A DNA stretch of 56,048 nt from Thiotrichales bacterium. Its GTDB lineage: Bacteria > Pseudomonadota > Gammaproteobacteria > Thiomicrospirales > Thiomicrospiraceae. The stretch is from contig JAEMQD010000058.1 in NCBI GenBank assembly GCA_022759035.1, positions 1 to 56,048 of the forward strand, read 5' to 3'. Shown here one piece after another: positions 11,071 to 20,530 of the stretch. The translations under genes were made by a program, and so were the position numbers. Position 1 is the stretch's first letter, and each line of letters begins with the position of its first letter. The notes beneath the pieces were generated by a model, which was not told the origin of the DNA, searched no databases, and was given only the letters and a program-made list of their open reading frames with translations.

Positions 11071-11243
11071 ATGAGGGTATTAATAAAAATAATCAAAATT
11101 TCATTAAAAAAACATGTTACCTAATCCTTAATTGAGCTACACTAGTGTTAATTGTTGTTTGGCAAGTAGCCATCAACACTGTTTCACTCACTCGCATCGG
11201 TGGGTAGGCAGTTTATTCAAGATGCAGATGATGAGATTTTGAT
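11071..11243 (+). promoter_or_regulatory. Long leader of the RRM protein gene with a stable hairpin
   Basis: This gap of about 170 bp is AT-rich at its start. It has a possible -10 TACACT (11138-11143) with a poor -35 (GTTACC). The putative transcript would have a leader of roughly 95 nt. A hairpin can form from TGTTG..TGGC (11153-11163) and GCCA..CAACA (11168-11178) with loop AAGTA, with outer pairing of AGTGTT to AACACT. Long structured leaders are typical of cold-shock RNAs, but regulation here is inferred only. Confidence 0.45.
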
Positions 11244-11528
11244 ATGCAACTTTATGTGGGCAACCTGCCATATACCATTAGCGAAGACGACCTACGTGCA
11301 CTATTTACTGCGCACGGTGAAGTAACTCGCGCTACAATTATTAAAGACCGCGAAACAGGTCGTTCTAAAGGCTTTGGCTTTGTGGATATGCCTGATCAAG
11401 CACAAGGCGAAGCAGCCATTGAAGCATTAAACAATGCTGATATGAAAGGTCGTCCATTAAAAGTTAACGTGTCTGAGCCTAAAAAAGACTCTCCACGTCC
11501 AGCTTTCCAACGTCGTAGCCAATATTAA
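11244..11528 (+). CDS. RRM-domain RNA-binding protein (cold-shock Rbp-like)
   Basis: A 94-residue protein consisting almost entirely of one RNA recognition motif. RNP2 is LYVGNLPYTI (residues 3-12) and RNP1 is KGFGFVDM (around 43-50), followed by a short basic tail PRPAFQRRSQY. Such single-RRM proteins in proteobacteria and cyanobacteria bind single-stranded RNA and are often cold induced. The usual Gly-rich tail is replaced by a short Pro/Arg-rich one. It sits alone, with a long leader upstream and a strong terminator downstream, so it is probably monocistronic. The cellular role cannot be read from the sequence. Confidence 0.9.
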   Translation: MQLYVGNLPYTISEDDLRALFTAHGEVTRATIIKDRETGRSKGFGFVDMPDQAQGEAAIEALNNADMKGRPLKVNVSEPKKDSPRPAFQRRSQY

Positions 11529-11545
11529 TTTATTGTCTTGATGAT

Positions 11546-11574
11546 AAAAAACCCCGCCTATGCGGGGTTTTTTA
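11546..11574 (+). terminator. Intrinsic terminator after the RRM gene
   Basis: The stem CCCCGC/GCGGGG with CTAT loop is flanked by AAAAA upstream and TTTTTTATT downstream, making it usable in both orientations. It separates the RRM gene from ileS. Confidence 0.92.
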
Positions 11575-11654
11575 TTGCACAAAAGTAGGTTGCTAAGCGT
11601 CTGTCTGTTAAAATAGACATAATTATATTTGCTGCCTAATTTGAGCTTTACTCC

Positions 11655-14495
11655 ATGACTGATTATAAATTGACGCTAAATCTTCCTGATACCTCTTTCC
11701 CTATGCGTGGCGACCTGCCTAAGCGCGAACCTATTCGTTTGGCTGAATGGCAAGCAAAAGATTTGTACGAACAAATGCGTTCGGCGAGAAGAGGGTGCGC
11801 GAGCTTTGTGTTGCATGATGGTCCACCTTATGCAAACGGTGATATTCATATTGGGCATGCTGTCAATAAAGTCCTTAAAGACATGATTATTAAATCTAAA
11901 GTGCTTTCTGGCTTTGATGCACCTTATATTCCAGGTTGGGATTGTCATGGATTGCCTATTGAGCTTAACGTGGAAAAGGTGGAAGGTAAAGTTGGTAGTA
12001 AGTTAGATGCACGTGCTTTTCGTCAAGCCTGCCGTAACTACGCTGATGAGCAGGTAGCGCGTCAGAAAAAAGACTTTCAACGCCTTGGCGTTGTTGCTGA
12101 TTGGGATCAGCCATATTTAACTAAAGATTTTAGTTTTGAAGCCAATCAATTGCGTGCGTTAGCGAAAATTGTAGACAACCATCATGTTTATTTAGGGCTT
12201 AAACCTGTCTATTGGAGTGTCGGCGCTCAGTCTGCCTTGGCAGAAGCAGAGGTTGAATATGCAGACAAGCGCTCTAATGCGATTGATGTGGCTTTTGCGG
12301 TCGTTGATCCTGAACAAGTGTTTTCTCGTTGGCAGGCGACACATTTGTTACGTGGTAAGGGGCGGCTTTCAGTCATTATTTGGACAACAACGCCCTGGAC
12401 ATTGCCAGCGAACGAAGCCGTTTCTTTGAATCCTGAGTTTGAGTACGCTCTGGTTCAAATTCAAAGAAATGGCCAAGACGAGCGCATTATTATTGCACTA
12501 TCTTTGCTTGAGTCTGTCATGGGACGTTATGGCATAGACAACTACCAAGTTTTGGCAACAGGACAAGGTCTTGCTTTGGAAGGGTTGGCATTACAACATC
12601 CATTTTTAGATAAACATGTTCCGATTATTGTTGGTGAGCATGTTACTGCCGACGCAGGTACGGGTGCTGTGCATACCGCACCAGCACATGGTATTGAAGA
12701 TTTTCAAGTTGGTTTACGTTACAACTTACCTGTGAATTGCCCTGTAGATGGTTCAGGTAAGTTTGTCGAAACAACCCCATTCTTTGCTGGCGAGTCAGTA
12801 TTAACCGTTGATGCTAAGGTGCTTGACTTATTACGCGAAAAAGATGTTCTCATACATCATGCTGCGATTACGCATAGTTATCCGCATTGTTGGCGTACCA
12901 AAACACCTTTAATCTTTCGTGCGACACCGCAATGGTTTATTAGTATGGAGCAAGCAGGGCTGCGTCAACAAGCGCTGGACACGATTCCAACGGTAAACTG
13001 GGTGCCAGATTGGGGGCAAGGTCGAATTAACGCTATGATTGATGGACGACCTGATTGGTGCATTTCTCGCCAGAGAAATTGGGGTGTGCCTATTGCTATT
13101 TTTGTGCATAAGCATACGCATGAAATGCATCCAGATACGAGCAATATCTTAAAGCGCGTTGCGGATAAAGTAGAAATGCACGGCGTTGATGTCTGGTATG
13201 AACTAGACAATGAAGCGTTTATTGGAGAAGATGCGCCTTTCTATGAAAAGGTCCAAGATATTTTGGATGTCTGGTTTGATTCTGGCGTTACCCATGCTTG
13301 CGTGTTAGAAACGCGCGAGGGTGTTTCTCGACCAGCTGACCTCTACTTGGAAGGCTCCGATCAGCATAGAGGCTGGTTTCAGTCATCATTGTTGACGTCA
13401 TTAGCTATGGATGGCACGGCGCCTTATCGCGCAGTATTGACACACGGCTTTACTGTTGATGCTGATGGTAAAAAAATGTCAAAATCGAAGGGGAATGTTG
13501 TTTCACCCCAAGAAATTTGTGATAAGTTTGGTGCGGATATTTTAAGGCTATGGATTGCTTCGAGCGATTACCGATATGAAATGACGGTATCGAGTGAAAT
13601 TATTGCGCGTATTGCCGATAGCTATCGCCGTATTCGCAATACAGCGCGCTTTTTATTGGCTAATTTGAAAGGCTTTAATGCACAGCAAGCATTACCTTTG
13701 ACTGAGTTAGTGGCGCTGGATAAGTGGGTCGTGCATAAAGCTTATGATCTGCAAACACAAATTGTCGCTGACTATCAAGCGTATCAGTTTCATCAAATTG
13801 TACAGTCGGTACACCACTTTTGCTCGGTCGATTTAGGTTCTTTTTACCTGGATATTATTAAAGATCGTCAATATACCGCTAAGCAAGGTTCTCATGCGCA
13901 TCGTTCGGTACAAACTGCACTTTACCATGTGCTACAAGCAATGGTTCGTTGGATTGCGCCTATTTTAAGTTATACCAGCGATGAAATATGGGAAACGATG
14001 CAACAAGAGCTGGGAGAGTTAGATGCCGCGCATGTGTTTACCGCACAGTGGTATACGGGGTTAGCGCCCTTATTGGCAGATAGTCAACAAATGGATGCCG
14101 CTTATTGGCAAGATATGATGCAATTGCGCGATGCGGTAAACAAACAGTTAGAGGTCGTGCGCAATGCAGGTACCATTAAGGGTTCATTGACAGCAGAAGT
14201 GGCCTTGTATGTCGATGCCTCTTGGTATGCTCGTTTAAGTTTACTGAAAGATGAATTACGTTTTGTGTTGATTACGTCAAAAGCGGACCTTCATTTATTA
14301 GACACAGCACCGTCCGAAGCGGTTGCCACTGAATTGCCAGGCGTTTCGGTTTGTATTGTTCCGACGGCACATACTAAATGTGAACGTTGTTGGCATCATA
14401 GGGATGACGTGGGTAGCTATGCTGGTCATGAAACCATTTGTGGTCGTTGTGTTGATAATGTTTCGGGCGACGGAGAGGTAAGACAATATGCCTGA
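11655..14495 (+). CDS. ileS: Isoleucyl-tRNA synthetase
   Basis: A class I synthetase of 946 residues that charges tRNA-Ile and edits valine. The HIGH motif lies in [18 protein letters not shown], the connective editing domain in [17 protein letters not shown] and [16 protein letters not shown], and the KMSKS loop in [17 protein letters not shown]. The bacterial C-terminal zinc knuckle is intact (CERCWHH and CGRCV). ATG 11655 gives the usual N-terminus with [19 protein letters not shown]. It overlaps lspA by 8 bp, the conserved ileS-lspA coupling. Confidence 0.98.
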   Translation: MTDYKLTLNLPDTSFPMRGDLPKREPIRLAEWQAKDLYEQMRSARRGCASFVLHDGPPYANGDIHIGHAVNKVLKDMIIKSKVLSGFDAPYIPGWDCHGLPIELNVEKVEGKVGSKLDARAFRQACRNYADEQVARQKKDFQRLGVVADWDQPYLTKDFSFEANQLRALAKIVDNHHVYLGLKPVYWSVGAQSALAEAEVEYADKRSNAIDVAFAVVDPEQVFSRWQATHLLRGKGRLSVIIWTTTPWTLPANEAVSLNPEFEYALVQIQRNGQDERIIIALSLLESVMGRYGIDNYQVLATGQGLALEGLALQHPFLDKHVPIIVGEHVTADAGTGAVHTAPAHGIEDFQVGLRYNLPVNCPVDGSGKFVETTPFFAGESVLTVDAKVLDLLREKDVLIHHAAITHSYPHCWRTKTPLIFRATPQWFISMEQAGLRQQALDTIPTVNWVPDWGQGRINAMIDGRPDWCISRQRNWGVPIAIFVHKHTHEMHPDTSNILKRVADKVEMHGVDVWYELDNEAFIGEDAPFYEKVQDILDVWFDSGVTHACVLETREGVSRPADLYLEGSDQHRGWFQSSLLTSLAMDGTAPYRAVLTHGFTVDADGKKMSKSKGNVVSPQEICDKFGADILRLWIASSDYRYEMTVSSEIIARIADSYRRIRNTARFLLANLKGFNAQQALPLTELVALDKWVVHKAYDLQTQIVADYQAYQFHQIVQSVHHFCSVDLGSFYLDIIKDRQYTAKQGSHAHRSVQTALYHVLQAMVRWIAPILSYTSDEIWETMQQELGELDAAHVFTAQWYTGLAPLLADSQQMDAAYWQDMMQLRDAVNKQLEVVRNAGTIKGSLTAEVALYVDASWYARLSLLKDELRFVLITSKADLHLLDTAPSEAVATELPGVSVCIVPTAHTKCERCWHHRDDVGSYAGHETICGRCVDNVSGDGEVRQYA

Positions 14496-15015
14496 TCAAT
14501 CAGAGTCGTTTCAGCAGAATAAAGGGTTGCCTTTTCAAGAAAGCGGTTTGGCTTGGCTTTGGTTGGCATTATTGATTATTGTGCTAGATCAAAGTACAAA
14601 AATATTAGCGCTTAGTTTTTTAGCGCCTTATGAACCAGTCTCTCTATTGCCTATTTTCAATTTAACCTTGGCATTTAATCCTGGTGCGGCCTTTAGTTTT
14701 TTAGGTGACGCGGGTGGCTGGCAACGTTGGTTTTTTGTCGCTCTGGCGATGATAGTTAGTGTGGCATTGTTAGTGTGGTTGCGTAAAACAGCAAAATCAA
14801 ACAAGGTTTTGGTCATTGGCTTACTTGCAGTGCTCGGCGGTGCATTGGGTAATGTAATAGATCGTCTTGCCTACCAGCATGTGGTTGATTTTTTAGATTT
14901 TCATTGGCATTTTTGGCATTATCCGACGTTTAATGTTGCCGATATTGCGATTACCTTAGGCGCATTGTTGCTTGTGTGGGATGCCTGGCGTTCGGATAGT
15001 AAACGTTCGGCGTAA
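14488..15015 (+). CDS. lspA: Lipoprotein signal peptidase LspA
   Basis: Signal peptidase II, which cleaves prolipoproteins before the lipidated cysteine. The 175-residue protein has four membrane segments and the two catalytic aspartate motifs [10 protein letters not shown] and [11 protein letters not shown]. The conserved NPGAAFSFL is also present. Its substrates in this window would include BamE, MltB and the queA-tgt lipoprotein. The first ATG overlaps ileS by 8 bp. The N-terminus is about 20 residues longer than in many relatives (hydrophilic ESFQQNKG). Confidence 0.96.
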   Translation: MPDQSESFQQNKGLPFQESGLAWLWLALLIIVLDQSTKILALSFLAPYEPVSLLPIFNLTLAFNPGAAFSFLGDAGGWQRWFFVALAMIVSVALLVWLRKTAKSNKVLVIGLLAVLGGALGNVIDRLAYQHVVDFLDFHWHFWHYPTFNVADIAITLGALLLVWDAWRSDSKRSA

Positions 15016-15029
15016 CCAATGTTTACTTT

Positions 15030-15051
15030 TAGCGTTAGGTTGCTAACGCTA
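15030..15051. other. Perfect hairpin at the lspA/GGDEF-EAL convergent junction
   Basis: The 9-bp inverted repeat TAGCGTTAG/CTAACGCTA with loop GTTG spans the stop codon of the minus-strand gene. No T-tract follows on either strand, so it is not a standard terminator. It may help stop converging transcripts or protect 3' ends. Confidence 0.5.
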
Positions 15052-16699
15052 GCTCGGTTAATGGTTTTGGTTCGTTTAGGATGAAGCCTTGCACAAAGTC
15101 AACTTGTTGCTGTTGTAGCCATTCGTAGATTGTAAAGCTTTCTACCTGTTGCGCGACAGTCAGCATATTTGTTGAATGTGCGATTTGTTGAATTGCTTGA
15201 ATAATGGTTGCACCGAAAGGTGTTTCTGCTTCTTGTACGAGCGCGCCATCAATTTTCACCATATCAATGGGTAGCTTCATTAGTTGCTTAATGTTGTTTA
15301 GGTCAGCATTAACATCGTCCACGGCAAAACGACAACCTAAAGCAGACAATACGCGCATTACTTGTTCTGTATGCGCAAGGTTGTGCATCAGTGAGCTCTC
15401 GCTGATTTCAAAACACAATAACCCATGTGGTAGCATAAAGTTCGCAATGAGTGCTTCGACTTCTTCTAAAAACTGATGACTTGTAAAAGAATAAGCAGAT
15501 AAGTTGATGTGAATGCGCTCAAAGTGCGACAACATTTCTGCATGACTTGTAAGGTGCTCTAAGGTATTTCTAATAACCCACAAGTCGAGTTGCATAATCA
15601 GTCCACTGCGTTCGCATAGGGGTAAAAAACTGGCGGGTTCGTAAATGTTGCCATCAGTATCCACGCGGCGCAGTAATATTTCACAAATAGGCGACTGCGA
15701 CTTGGTAGGCTCAATCACTTGATAATAAAGTGCGAAATCGCTATTGTTTATTGCAGATTGAATCGCAATAAGTTCGCTATTGTATTGCCGAATTTGCTCG
15801 GCGTTAAAGCAAGAAACGCTATTTCGTCCCGCCTGTTTTGCTGCAAAACAAGCACTTTCTGCCTCGTGTAACAGCTGTATCACGTTTGATGGGCTTTGCG
15901 CACTAATAACAACAATGCCAATACTCGCTGTAACGGGCCATTGGCCACTACCAATATCTAACACGGTATTTTCTATTTGTTGACGAATGTTTTCGGCAAT
16001 TTTTTGTGCTGTGTCAACTTTGCAGTGTGCGAGGAGGACTAAGAATTGATCTGAAGCATTGCGTGATAAATGATCCGTTGCGCGCAATAATCCTTTTAGT
16101 AGTTGCGCAATGTGTACCAGTAGTTCGTCGCCATAGTGATTACCGGCTAATTCATTTAGCTGACGAAAATGGTCGATATCAATCAGTAGGAGCGCATGTT
16201 CTTGTTGATCTCGTTTTGCAGTTAATAACAAGGCATTGCATTGTCGTTCAAATTCAAAACGGTTGTATAGTCCTGTTAGCGTATCGTGGCTTGCGTTCCA
16301 AGACAATTGTTTTCGAGAAAAGCGTGCTAGGCGTACATCATGGATTGTTAACAAGACACCATTCACTTTATCATCATTAATGAGTGGTGTTGCCGTAACC
16401 TCTACCGGTAACTCACTTAACCCATCTTTGCCAATGAGTAATGCATTGCTGCCAGCATTTTCTTCCTGTCCAGAAATCATGGCTTTAAGGCCAATACAAG
16501 CGATCACTTCATCGGTGGTTTCGTCGACAAGAGTGACGATATCCGATAGCGGTAAGTCTAAAGCGGTTTGTTGCGTGTAGTTAAGTAGTGTTACTGCGGC
16601 AGGATTAAGATATTTAACGCGACCATCTATATCTCCAACAACGATAGCGTCTGGAAGTGATTGAATAATTTGCTTGATGCGTATTTCAGAAGTTGACAT
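15035..16699 (-). CDS. PAS-GGDEF-EAL protein with degenerate catalytic motifs
   Basis: A 554-residue soluble protein with PAS (about 1-125), GGDEF (about 130-300) and EAL (about 310-550) domains. The diguanylate cyclase signature is replaced by ASDQF (215-219), although the first metal site LLIDIDHF and the DTLTGLYNR entry motif remain. In the EAL domain E340 (EILLR), N399, E431, E434, D461, D462 and K482 persist. DDFG has become DDVN and the catalytic-base position of AEGVE is Gln517 (VAQQVE). The protein is therefore predicted to bind c-di-GMP without making or cleaving it efficiently, resembling FimX of Pseudomonas in design. It lies 54 bp downstream of mltB on the same strand. Confidence 0.9.
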   Translation of the reverse strand: MSTSEIRIKQIIQSLPDAIVVGDIDGRVKYLNPAAVTLLNYTQQTALDLPLSDIVTLVDETTDEVIACIGLKAMISGQEENAGSNALLIGKDGLSELPVEVTATPLINDDKVNGVLLTIHDVRLARFSRKQLSWNASHDTLTGLYNRFEFERQCNALLLTAKRDQQEHALLLIDIDHFRQLNELAGNHYGDELLVHIAQLLKGLLRATDHLSRNASDQFLVLLAHCKVDTAQKIAENIRQQIENTVLDIGSGQWPVTASIGIVVISAQSPSNVIQLLHEAESACFAAKQAGRNSVSCFNAEQIRQYNSELIAIQSAINNSDFALYYQVIEPTKSQSPICEILLRRVDTDGNIYEPASFLPLCERSGLIMQLDLWVIRNTLEHLTSHAEMLSHFERIHINLSAYSFTSHQFLEEVEALIANFMLPHGLLCFEISESSLMHNLAHTEQVMRVLSALGCRFAVDDVNADLNNIKQLMKLPIDMVKIDGALVQEAETPFGATIIQAIQQIAHSTNMLTVAQQVESFTIYEWLQQQQVDFVQGFILNEPKPLTELALAT

Positions 16700-16753
16700 G
16701 GTCGCTCGTTATTTCCTATATCACTATCCATTAATTAGCTAATGTAATATTTT

Positions 16754-18058
16754 TTACAAAGACAGATCGAGTTTCTTTAATGTTTCGTTATTGGGGTAGC
16801 CATCTGCTGGTAAGCCATTGTCCCTTTGAAAGTTTCTTAATGCCTGCATGCTGCGATTGCCAAACCAACCGTCGCTACCACCTGTATCGTAACCGAGCGC
16901 GGTTAACGTGTTTTGTAGCTGAAGGATAAATGTTTTTGGCCAAGGTTTATTGTCTTTAGGGGCTTTAATACTCAAACGATAGTCTGTTGCTAGGCGTTGC
17001 GCCATTAAGCCCACTGCAATAGCATAATTATTCGAGTTGTTCCACCGTTTAATCACTTTAAAGTTCGACCAAGCAATAAAGGCAGGACCTTCGTGTCCAG
17101 CGGGGAGTAATAATATAACAGAACTGTCGTCGTTATTTTGCCAACTAGCACCACCAGCAGGCTGTATGCCGAGTGCTTTAATTTGTTTAAGTGGCACATC
17201 TGTTTTGCCATCAGCAAGGGCATAGTCAAAGTTGTTTGGTAACGAAACTTCTTGTAGCCAAGGCTGATTTGGTTGCCAGCCAGCTTGTTTAAGGTAGGCA
17301 GCTGCCGAAGTAAGGGCATCGGTTGTACTGTGCCATAAGTCAGCTTTATTGTCATGGTCGGCATCGAGCGCGTGTTTTAGGTATACGGTGGGCATAAATT
17401 GCATTTGACCAATAGCGCCCGCCCAAGAGCCAACCATATCTTTAGCGTCAATGTTACCGCGATCGATAATATTAAGTGCTGCTAATAACTCTTTGCGAAA
17501 AAAACTACTTCGCCTTGGGTTGTAGGCGAGTGTGGTTAAGGCTTCTAATGTCGAGAAGTTGCCTAAATATGTGCCATAGTTTGTTTCTAATCCCCAAAAA
17601 GAAACTAATATTTCTGGCGGTAAGCCGTAATCGGTCTGAATTTGTGCAAGTAACGATTGATAGCGAAAAATTTGTAATTTTCCAGCTTGAATGCGAATCT
17701 CGGAAAGACGCTTATCGAGATAAGTCCAAAAAGTTTGCGTAAACTCTGGTTGTTGCTGATCGAGTTTAAGCACCGTCTCATTAATCGTTAAATAAGGCGT
17801 TGCCGCCGAAAGGGTGCTTTCTTTAATGCCTTTTGCTTTTGCTTCTGCTTTAAAGTTAGCTAACCAGTCAGGAAAAGATTGCATTGGGGTTGCATCTAAC
17901 GCTGCTGGAGCGGGTAAAGAAGGTGTCGCAAAAGTATCAATTTTTGTTGTTTGTACTGCTTTCTGGTTAGGCAAATCACCTTGCACATCATTAGCGCATG
18001 CGCTTACAGATAATACCGCAAGAAGCAAAAATAACTGACTAATAAGGCGATGTATCAC
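16754..18058 (-). CDS. mltB: Lytic murein transglycosylase of the MltB family
   Basis: A 434-residue lipoprotein (lipobox VSAC near residue 21) that cleaves peptidoglycan glycan strands to 1,6-anhydro-muropeptides. The SLT2 domain shows SFWGLETNYGTYLG with the catalytic Glu and GSWAGAIGQMQFMPT. A C-terminal PG_binding_1 domain (about 365-434) has LQNTLTALGYDTGG and DGWFGNRSMQALRNFQ. The start is GTG at 18058, 11 bp after the ArsR-type gene, so they are probably co-transcribed. The added peptidoglycan-binding domain marks the MltB subtype seen in many proteobacteria rather than the shorter E. coli form. Confidence 0.92.
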   Translation of the reverse strand: MIHRLISQLFLLLAVLSVSACANDVQGDLPNQKAVQTTKIDTFATPSLPAPAALDATPMQSFPDWLANFKAEAKAKGIKESTLSAATPYLTINETVLKLDQQQPEFTQTFWTYLDKRLSEIRIQAGKLQIFRYQSLLAQIQTDYGLPPEILVSFWGLETNYGTYLGNFSTLEALTTLAYNPRRSSFFRKELLAALNIIDRGNIDAKDMVGSWAGAIGQMQFMPTVYLKHALDADHDNKADLWHSTTDALTSAAAYLKQAGWQPNQPWLQEVSLPNNFDYALADGKTDVPLKQIKALGIQPAGGASWQNNDDSSVILLLPAGHEGPAFIAWSNFKVIKRWNNSNNYAIAVGLMAQRLATDYRLSIKAPKDNKPWPKTFILQLQNTLTALGYDTGGSDGWFGNRSMQALRNFQRDNGLPADGYPNNETLKKLDLSL

Positions 18059-18069
18059 AACATTGTCGC

Positions 18070-18390
18070 TTAGTTAATTTGACAAAAAGTTTTTTGCATT
18101 ACAGACATTAGCGAAAGTAGTTCAGAGTCTTTAATACGACATAAAATTTTACTGCCTTCTCTTCGAGAAACAATAATCCCTTTTTCACGCAAAATATCAA
18201 TGTGTTGAGAAACGTTGCTTTGCGTTGTGCCTACTTGTTCAACAATGTCCATAACAGGAACTTCTTCATTGCCGATGACACATAAAATTTTAAGGCGCAA
18301 CGGATGCCCCATTGCTTTTAATGCGATCGCTGCCTTTTGTATGTTGTCTTCTCTGCCATCAAAAGGTACGTTATCCATAAAGCCAGTCAT
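18070..18390 (-). CDS. ArsR-family winged-helix transcriptional regulator
   Basis: A small wHTH protein of about 106 residues. The core KAMGHPLRLKILCVIGNEEVPVM followed by the recognition helix TTQSNVSQHIDILREKGII is typical ArsR/SmtB. The arsenic-binding ELCVCDL motif is missing; cysteines occur at LKILCVIG, SKILCRIK and the C-terminus (TFCQIN), so a metal or redox ligand is possible but unknown. I use ATG 18390 (GAGGAAAT upstream at long spacing); ATG 18441 or 18378 are alternatives. It heads a minus-strand unit with mltB and the GGDEF-EAL gene. Confidence 0.82.
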   Translation of the reverse strand: MTGFMDNVPFDGREDNIQKAAIALKAMGHPLRLKILCVIGNEEVPVMDIVEQVGTTQSNVSQHIDILREKGIIVSRREGSKILCRIKDSELLSLMSVMQKTFCQIN

Positions 18391-18579
18391 TTTGTTTTTA
18401 TTTCCTCTGTATTCTTTCTTTATTTTGACTAATATTAGCACATTTACGCATTTTAGCTAACCGAGTTGTGTGCCGAGTAAATAAGGATGTTCATTAAAAT
18501 TAAACGAAGAGGCTGCTGTTTAGATAAAAATTACAGTATGATTAGCGAAAGTTGAATTTTGTGTGTAAAGGTTATTGGC

Positions 18580-19932
18580 ATGGCAAACAAAAAGAGTTTA
18601 TGGGTTGCATTAGGGTTTAGTGTTGGGATTATTGTTGCTGGTTCTGCAAGCGTTCTGGCCGATAAGGTGGGCAGTAAGGCTGAGGCGACATCGGAAGGCG
18701 GTTTACCTTTGGCCGAGCTTCGTGCATTTGCAGAAGTTTTTGAACGTATTGGCAAAGACTATGTTGAGCCTGTTGATGATAAAGCCCTGTTAGAAAATGC
18801 CATTGATGGTATGTTGTCTAATCTCGATCCGCACTCTGCTTACTTAAAAGCCGACTCTTTTAAAGACATGGAAGAAACTACTAAAGGAGAGTTTGGTGGT
18901 GTGGGGATGGAAGTGGGCATGGAAGATGGCTTTATTAAAGTCATCGCCCCCATTGATGATACGCCAGCCAACAAAGCAGGTATTAAAGCAGGTGACTTAG
19001 TTGTACGCATTGATGATGTGCCAGTTAAAGGCTTAACGCTGCAACAGGCAGTGGACAAGTTGCGTGGCAAGGCAGGGACTGATGTGCAGTTAACGGTTAT
19101 GCGTAAGTCGGAAGATAAACCACTTATCATCAAATTAACGCGTGCGGTTATTAAAGTAAATAGTGTTAAACAGCGTTTGCTGAGCGCTGATTATGGTTAT
19201 GTCCGTATCAGTCAGTTTCAGGTAAAAACAGGCACCCAGTTGGTGGATGCTATTGATAAACTTACCAAGGAAAATACGCGCCCATTAAAAGGATTGGTAC
19301 TTGATTTGCGTAATAATCCTGGTGGCGTGTTGAACGCCGCGGTAGAAGTTTCTGACGCTTTACTCGATAAGGGACTGATTGTTTATACAGAAGGACGTGT
19401 GAAAGATTCTGACATGCGTTTTAGCGCTACAAAAGGCGATGTACTAAATGGTGCGCCAGTTGTCGTGTTAATTAATGAAGGCTCTGCCTCTGCTTCTGAA
19501 ATTGTAGCTGGTGCGTTACAGGATAATGGTCGTGCCTTGATTGCTGGCCGCACGAGCTTTGGTAAAGGCTCTGTACAAAGTGTGATACCGCTACAAAACG
19601 GTGCTGCAATTAAATTAACAACGGCGCGTTACTTTACGCCTGCAGGTCGTTCTATTCAAGCGGAAGGTATTACGCCAGATGTGAAGATCGAACAAGTTAA
19701 GGTAGACTTAGTAGACAAGTCATTAGAACGTGTTAAAGAAGCCGATTTAAGTCGTCATTTAGCGAATCCTAAAGACGATAAAGATGGCAAAGCTGCCGCT
19801 AAAGCGGTAGATAAAGACAAGGCGGATACAAACGCAACAGATGCTAAGCCAGAAGATGCATTAGTGAGTAAAGATTATGAGCTTTACGAAGCGCAGAACT
19901 TGCTTAAAGCAATGGCTATGTCGAAGCGTTGA
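18580..19932 (+). CDS. ctpA: Carboxy-terminal processing protease (S41 family)
   Basis: A 450-residue periplasmic serine protease with an N-terminal signal or anchor helix. A PDZ domain follows (about 90-180, GGVGMEVGMEDGFIKVIAPI and AGIKAGDLVVRIDDVPVKG), then the S41 catalytic core with the Ser in INEGSASASEIVAGALQD and the Lys in GRTSFGKGSVQSVIPL. The C-terminal tail is rich in Lys, Asp and Ala and low complexity. CtpA-type proteases degrade cell-wall hydrolases and other envelope proteins in relatives. ATG 18580 is chosen because AAGG precedes it by 9 nt. A DJ-1 family gene follows after 7 bp. Confidence 0.95.
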   Translation: MANKKSLWVALGFSVGIIVAGSASVLADKVGSKAEATSEGGLPLAELRAFAEVFERIGKDYVEPVDDKALLENAIDGMLSNLDPHSAYLKADSFKDMEETTKGEFGGVGMEVGMEDGFIKVIAPIDDTPANKAGIKAGDLVVRIDDVPVKGLTLQQAVDKLRGKAGTDVQLTVMRKSEDKPLIIKLTRAVIKVNSVKQRLLSADYGYVRISQFQVKTGTQLVDAIDKLTKENTRPLKGLVLDLRNNPGGVLNAAVEVSDALLDKGLIVYTEGRVKDSDMRFSATKGDVLNGAPVVVLINEGSASASEIVAGALQDNGRALIAGRTSFGKGSVQSVIPLQNGAAIKLTTARYFTPAGRSIQAEGITPDVKIEQVKVDLVDKSLERVKEADLSRHLANPKDDKDGKAAAKAVDKDKADTNATDAKPEDALVSKDYELYEAQNLLKAMAMSKR

Positions 19933-19939
19933 TAGCTGT

Positions 19940-20491
19940 ATGAATAAACGCGTGTTGGTGCCTTTGGCCGCTGGTTTTGAAGAACTTGAAGCGGTAACTG
20001 TTATTGATTTATTGCGCAGAGCCGGTGTCGAAGTGATTGCGGCTAGTCTAACCGACGATTTGTTGGTTAAGGCGAGCCGTGGCGTCGTCATTCAGGCCGA
20101 TGCGATTCTGTCGTCGGTATTGGATGCGCCTTTCGATTTGATCGTGCTTCCTGGTGGTATGCCCGGTAGTAAACATCTGCATGATGACGCACGAATCATC
20201 AGCCTGCTACAGCGGCATTACGCTGCTGGTGGTATTGTTGCAGCTATTTGTGCAGCCCCCATGGTGTTGTTAAAGGCAGGATTGTTGGATGGACGGTCCG
20301 TTACTGCTTATCCTGGGGTGTTAAGTACGACCGATGTCCGTTTTAATTATGTTGGTAGTGCTGTTGAAATAGCTGAACGCGTTATTACTTCTCGTGGTCC
20401 AGGAACTGCAATAGATTTTAGCTTACAGTTAATTCAGTTATTAATGGGGCAACAACAGGCTGATCAGGTGGCTTCTGCGCTAGTTCGTTGA
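19940..20491 (+). CDS. yajL: DJ-1/PfpI family protein (YajL-like)
   Basis: A 183-residue flavodoxin-fold protein of the DJ-1 superfamily. The nucleophile elbow is IVAAICAAPMVLL with Cys104, the acid is in AGFEELEAV (Glu14/15), and the end carries SRGPGTAIDFSLQLI, as in E. coli YajL. YajL-like proteins act as protein chaperones or repair glycated or oxidised proteins; the exact activity is disputed. It begins 7 bp after ctpA and is likely co-transcribed. Its stop codon overlaps the -35 box of the rimP-operon promoter. Confidence 0.9.
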   Translation: MNKRVLVPLAAGFEELEAVTVIDLLRRAGVEVIAASLTDDLLVKASRGVVIQADAILSSVLDAPFDLIVLPGGMPGSKHLHDDARIISLLQRHYAAGGIVAAICAAPMVLLKAGLLDGRSVTAYPGVLSTTDVRFNYVGSAVEIAERVITSRGPGTAIDFSLQLIQLLMGQQQADQVASALVR

Positions 20492-20517
20492 CTTTTTGGT
20501 GTTGGTTTCGGTATAAT
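20488..20517 (+). promoter_or_regulatory. Strong promoter upstream of rimP-nusA-infB
   Basis: The -35 TTGACT (20488-20493) and -10 TATAAT (20512-20517) are separated by 18 bp. Transcription would start near 20524. The -35 overlaps the stop codon of the preceding gene. A terminator-like hairpin starts about 7 nt after the expected start site. Confidence 0.8.
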
Positions 20518-20530
20518 GCACGAAAAATAT

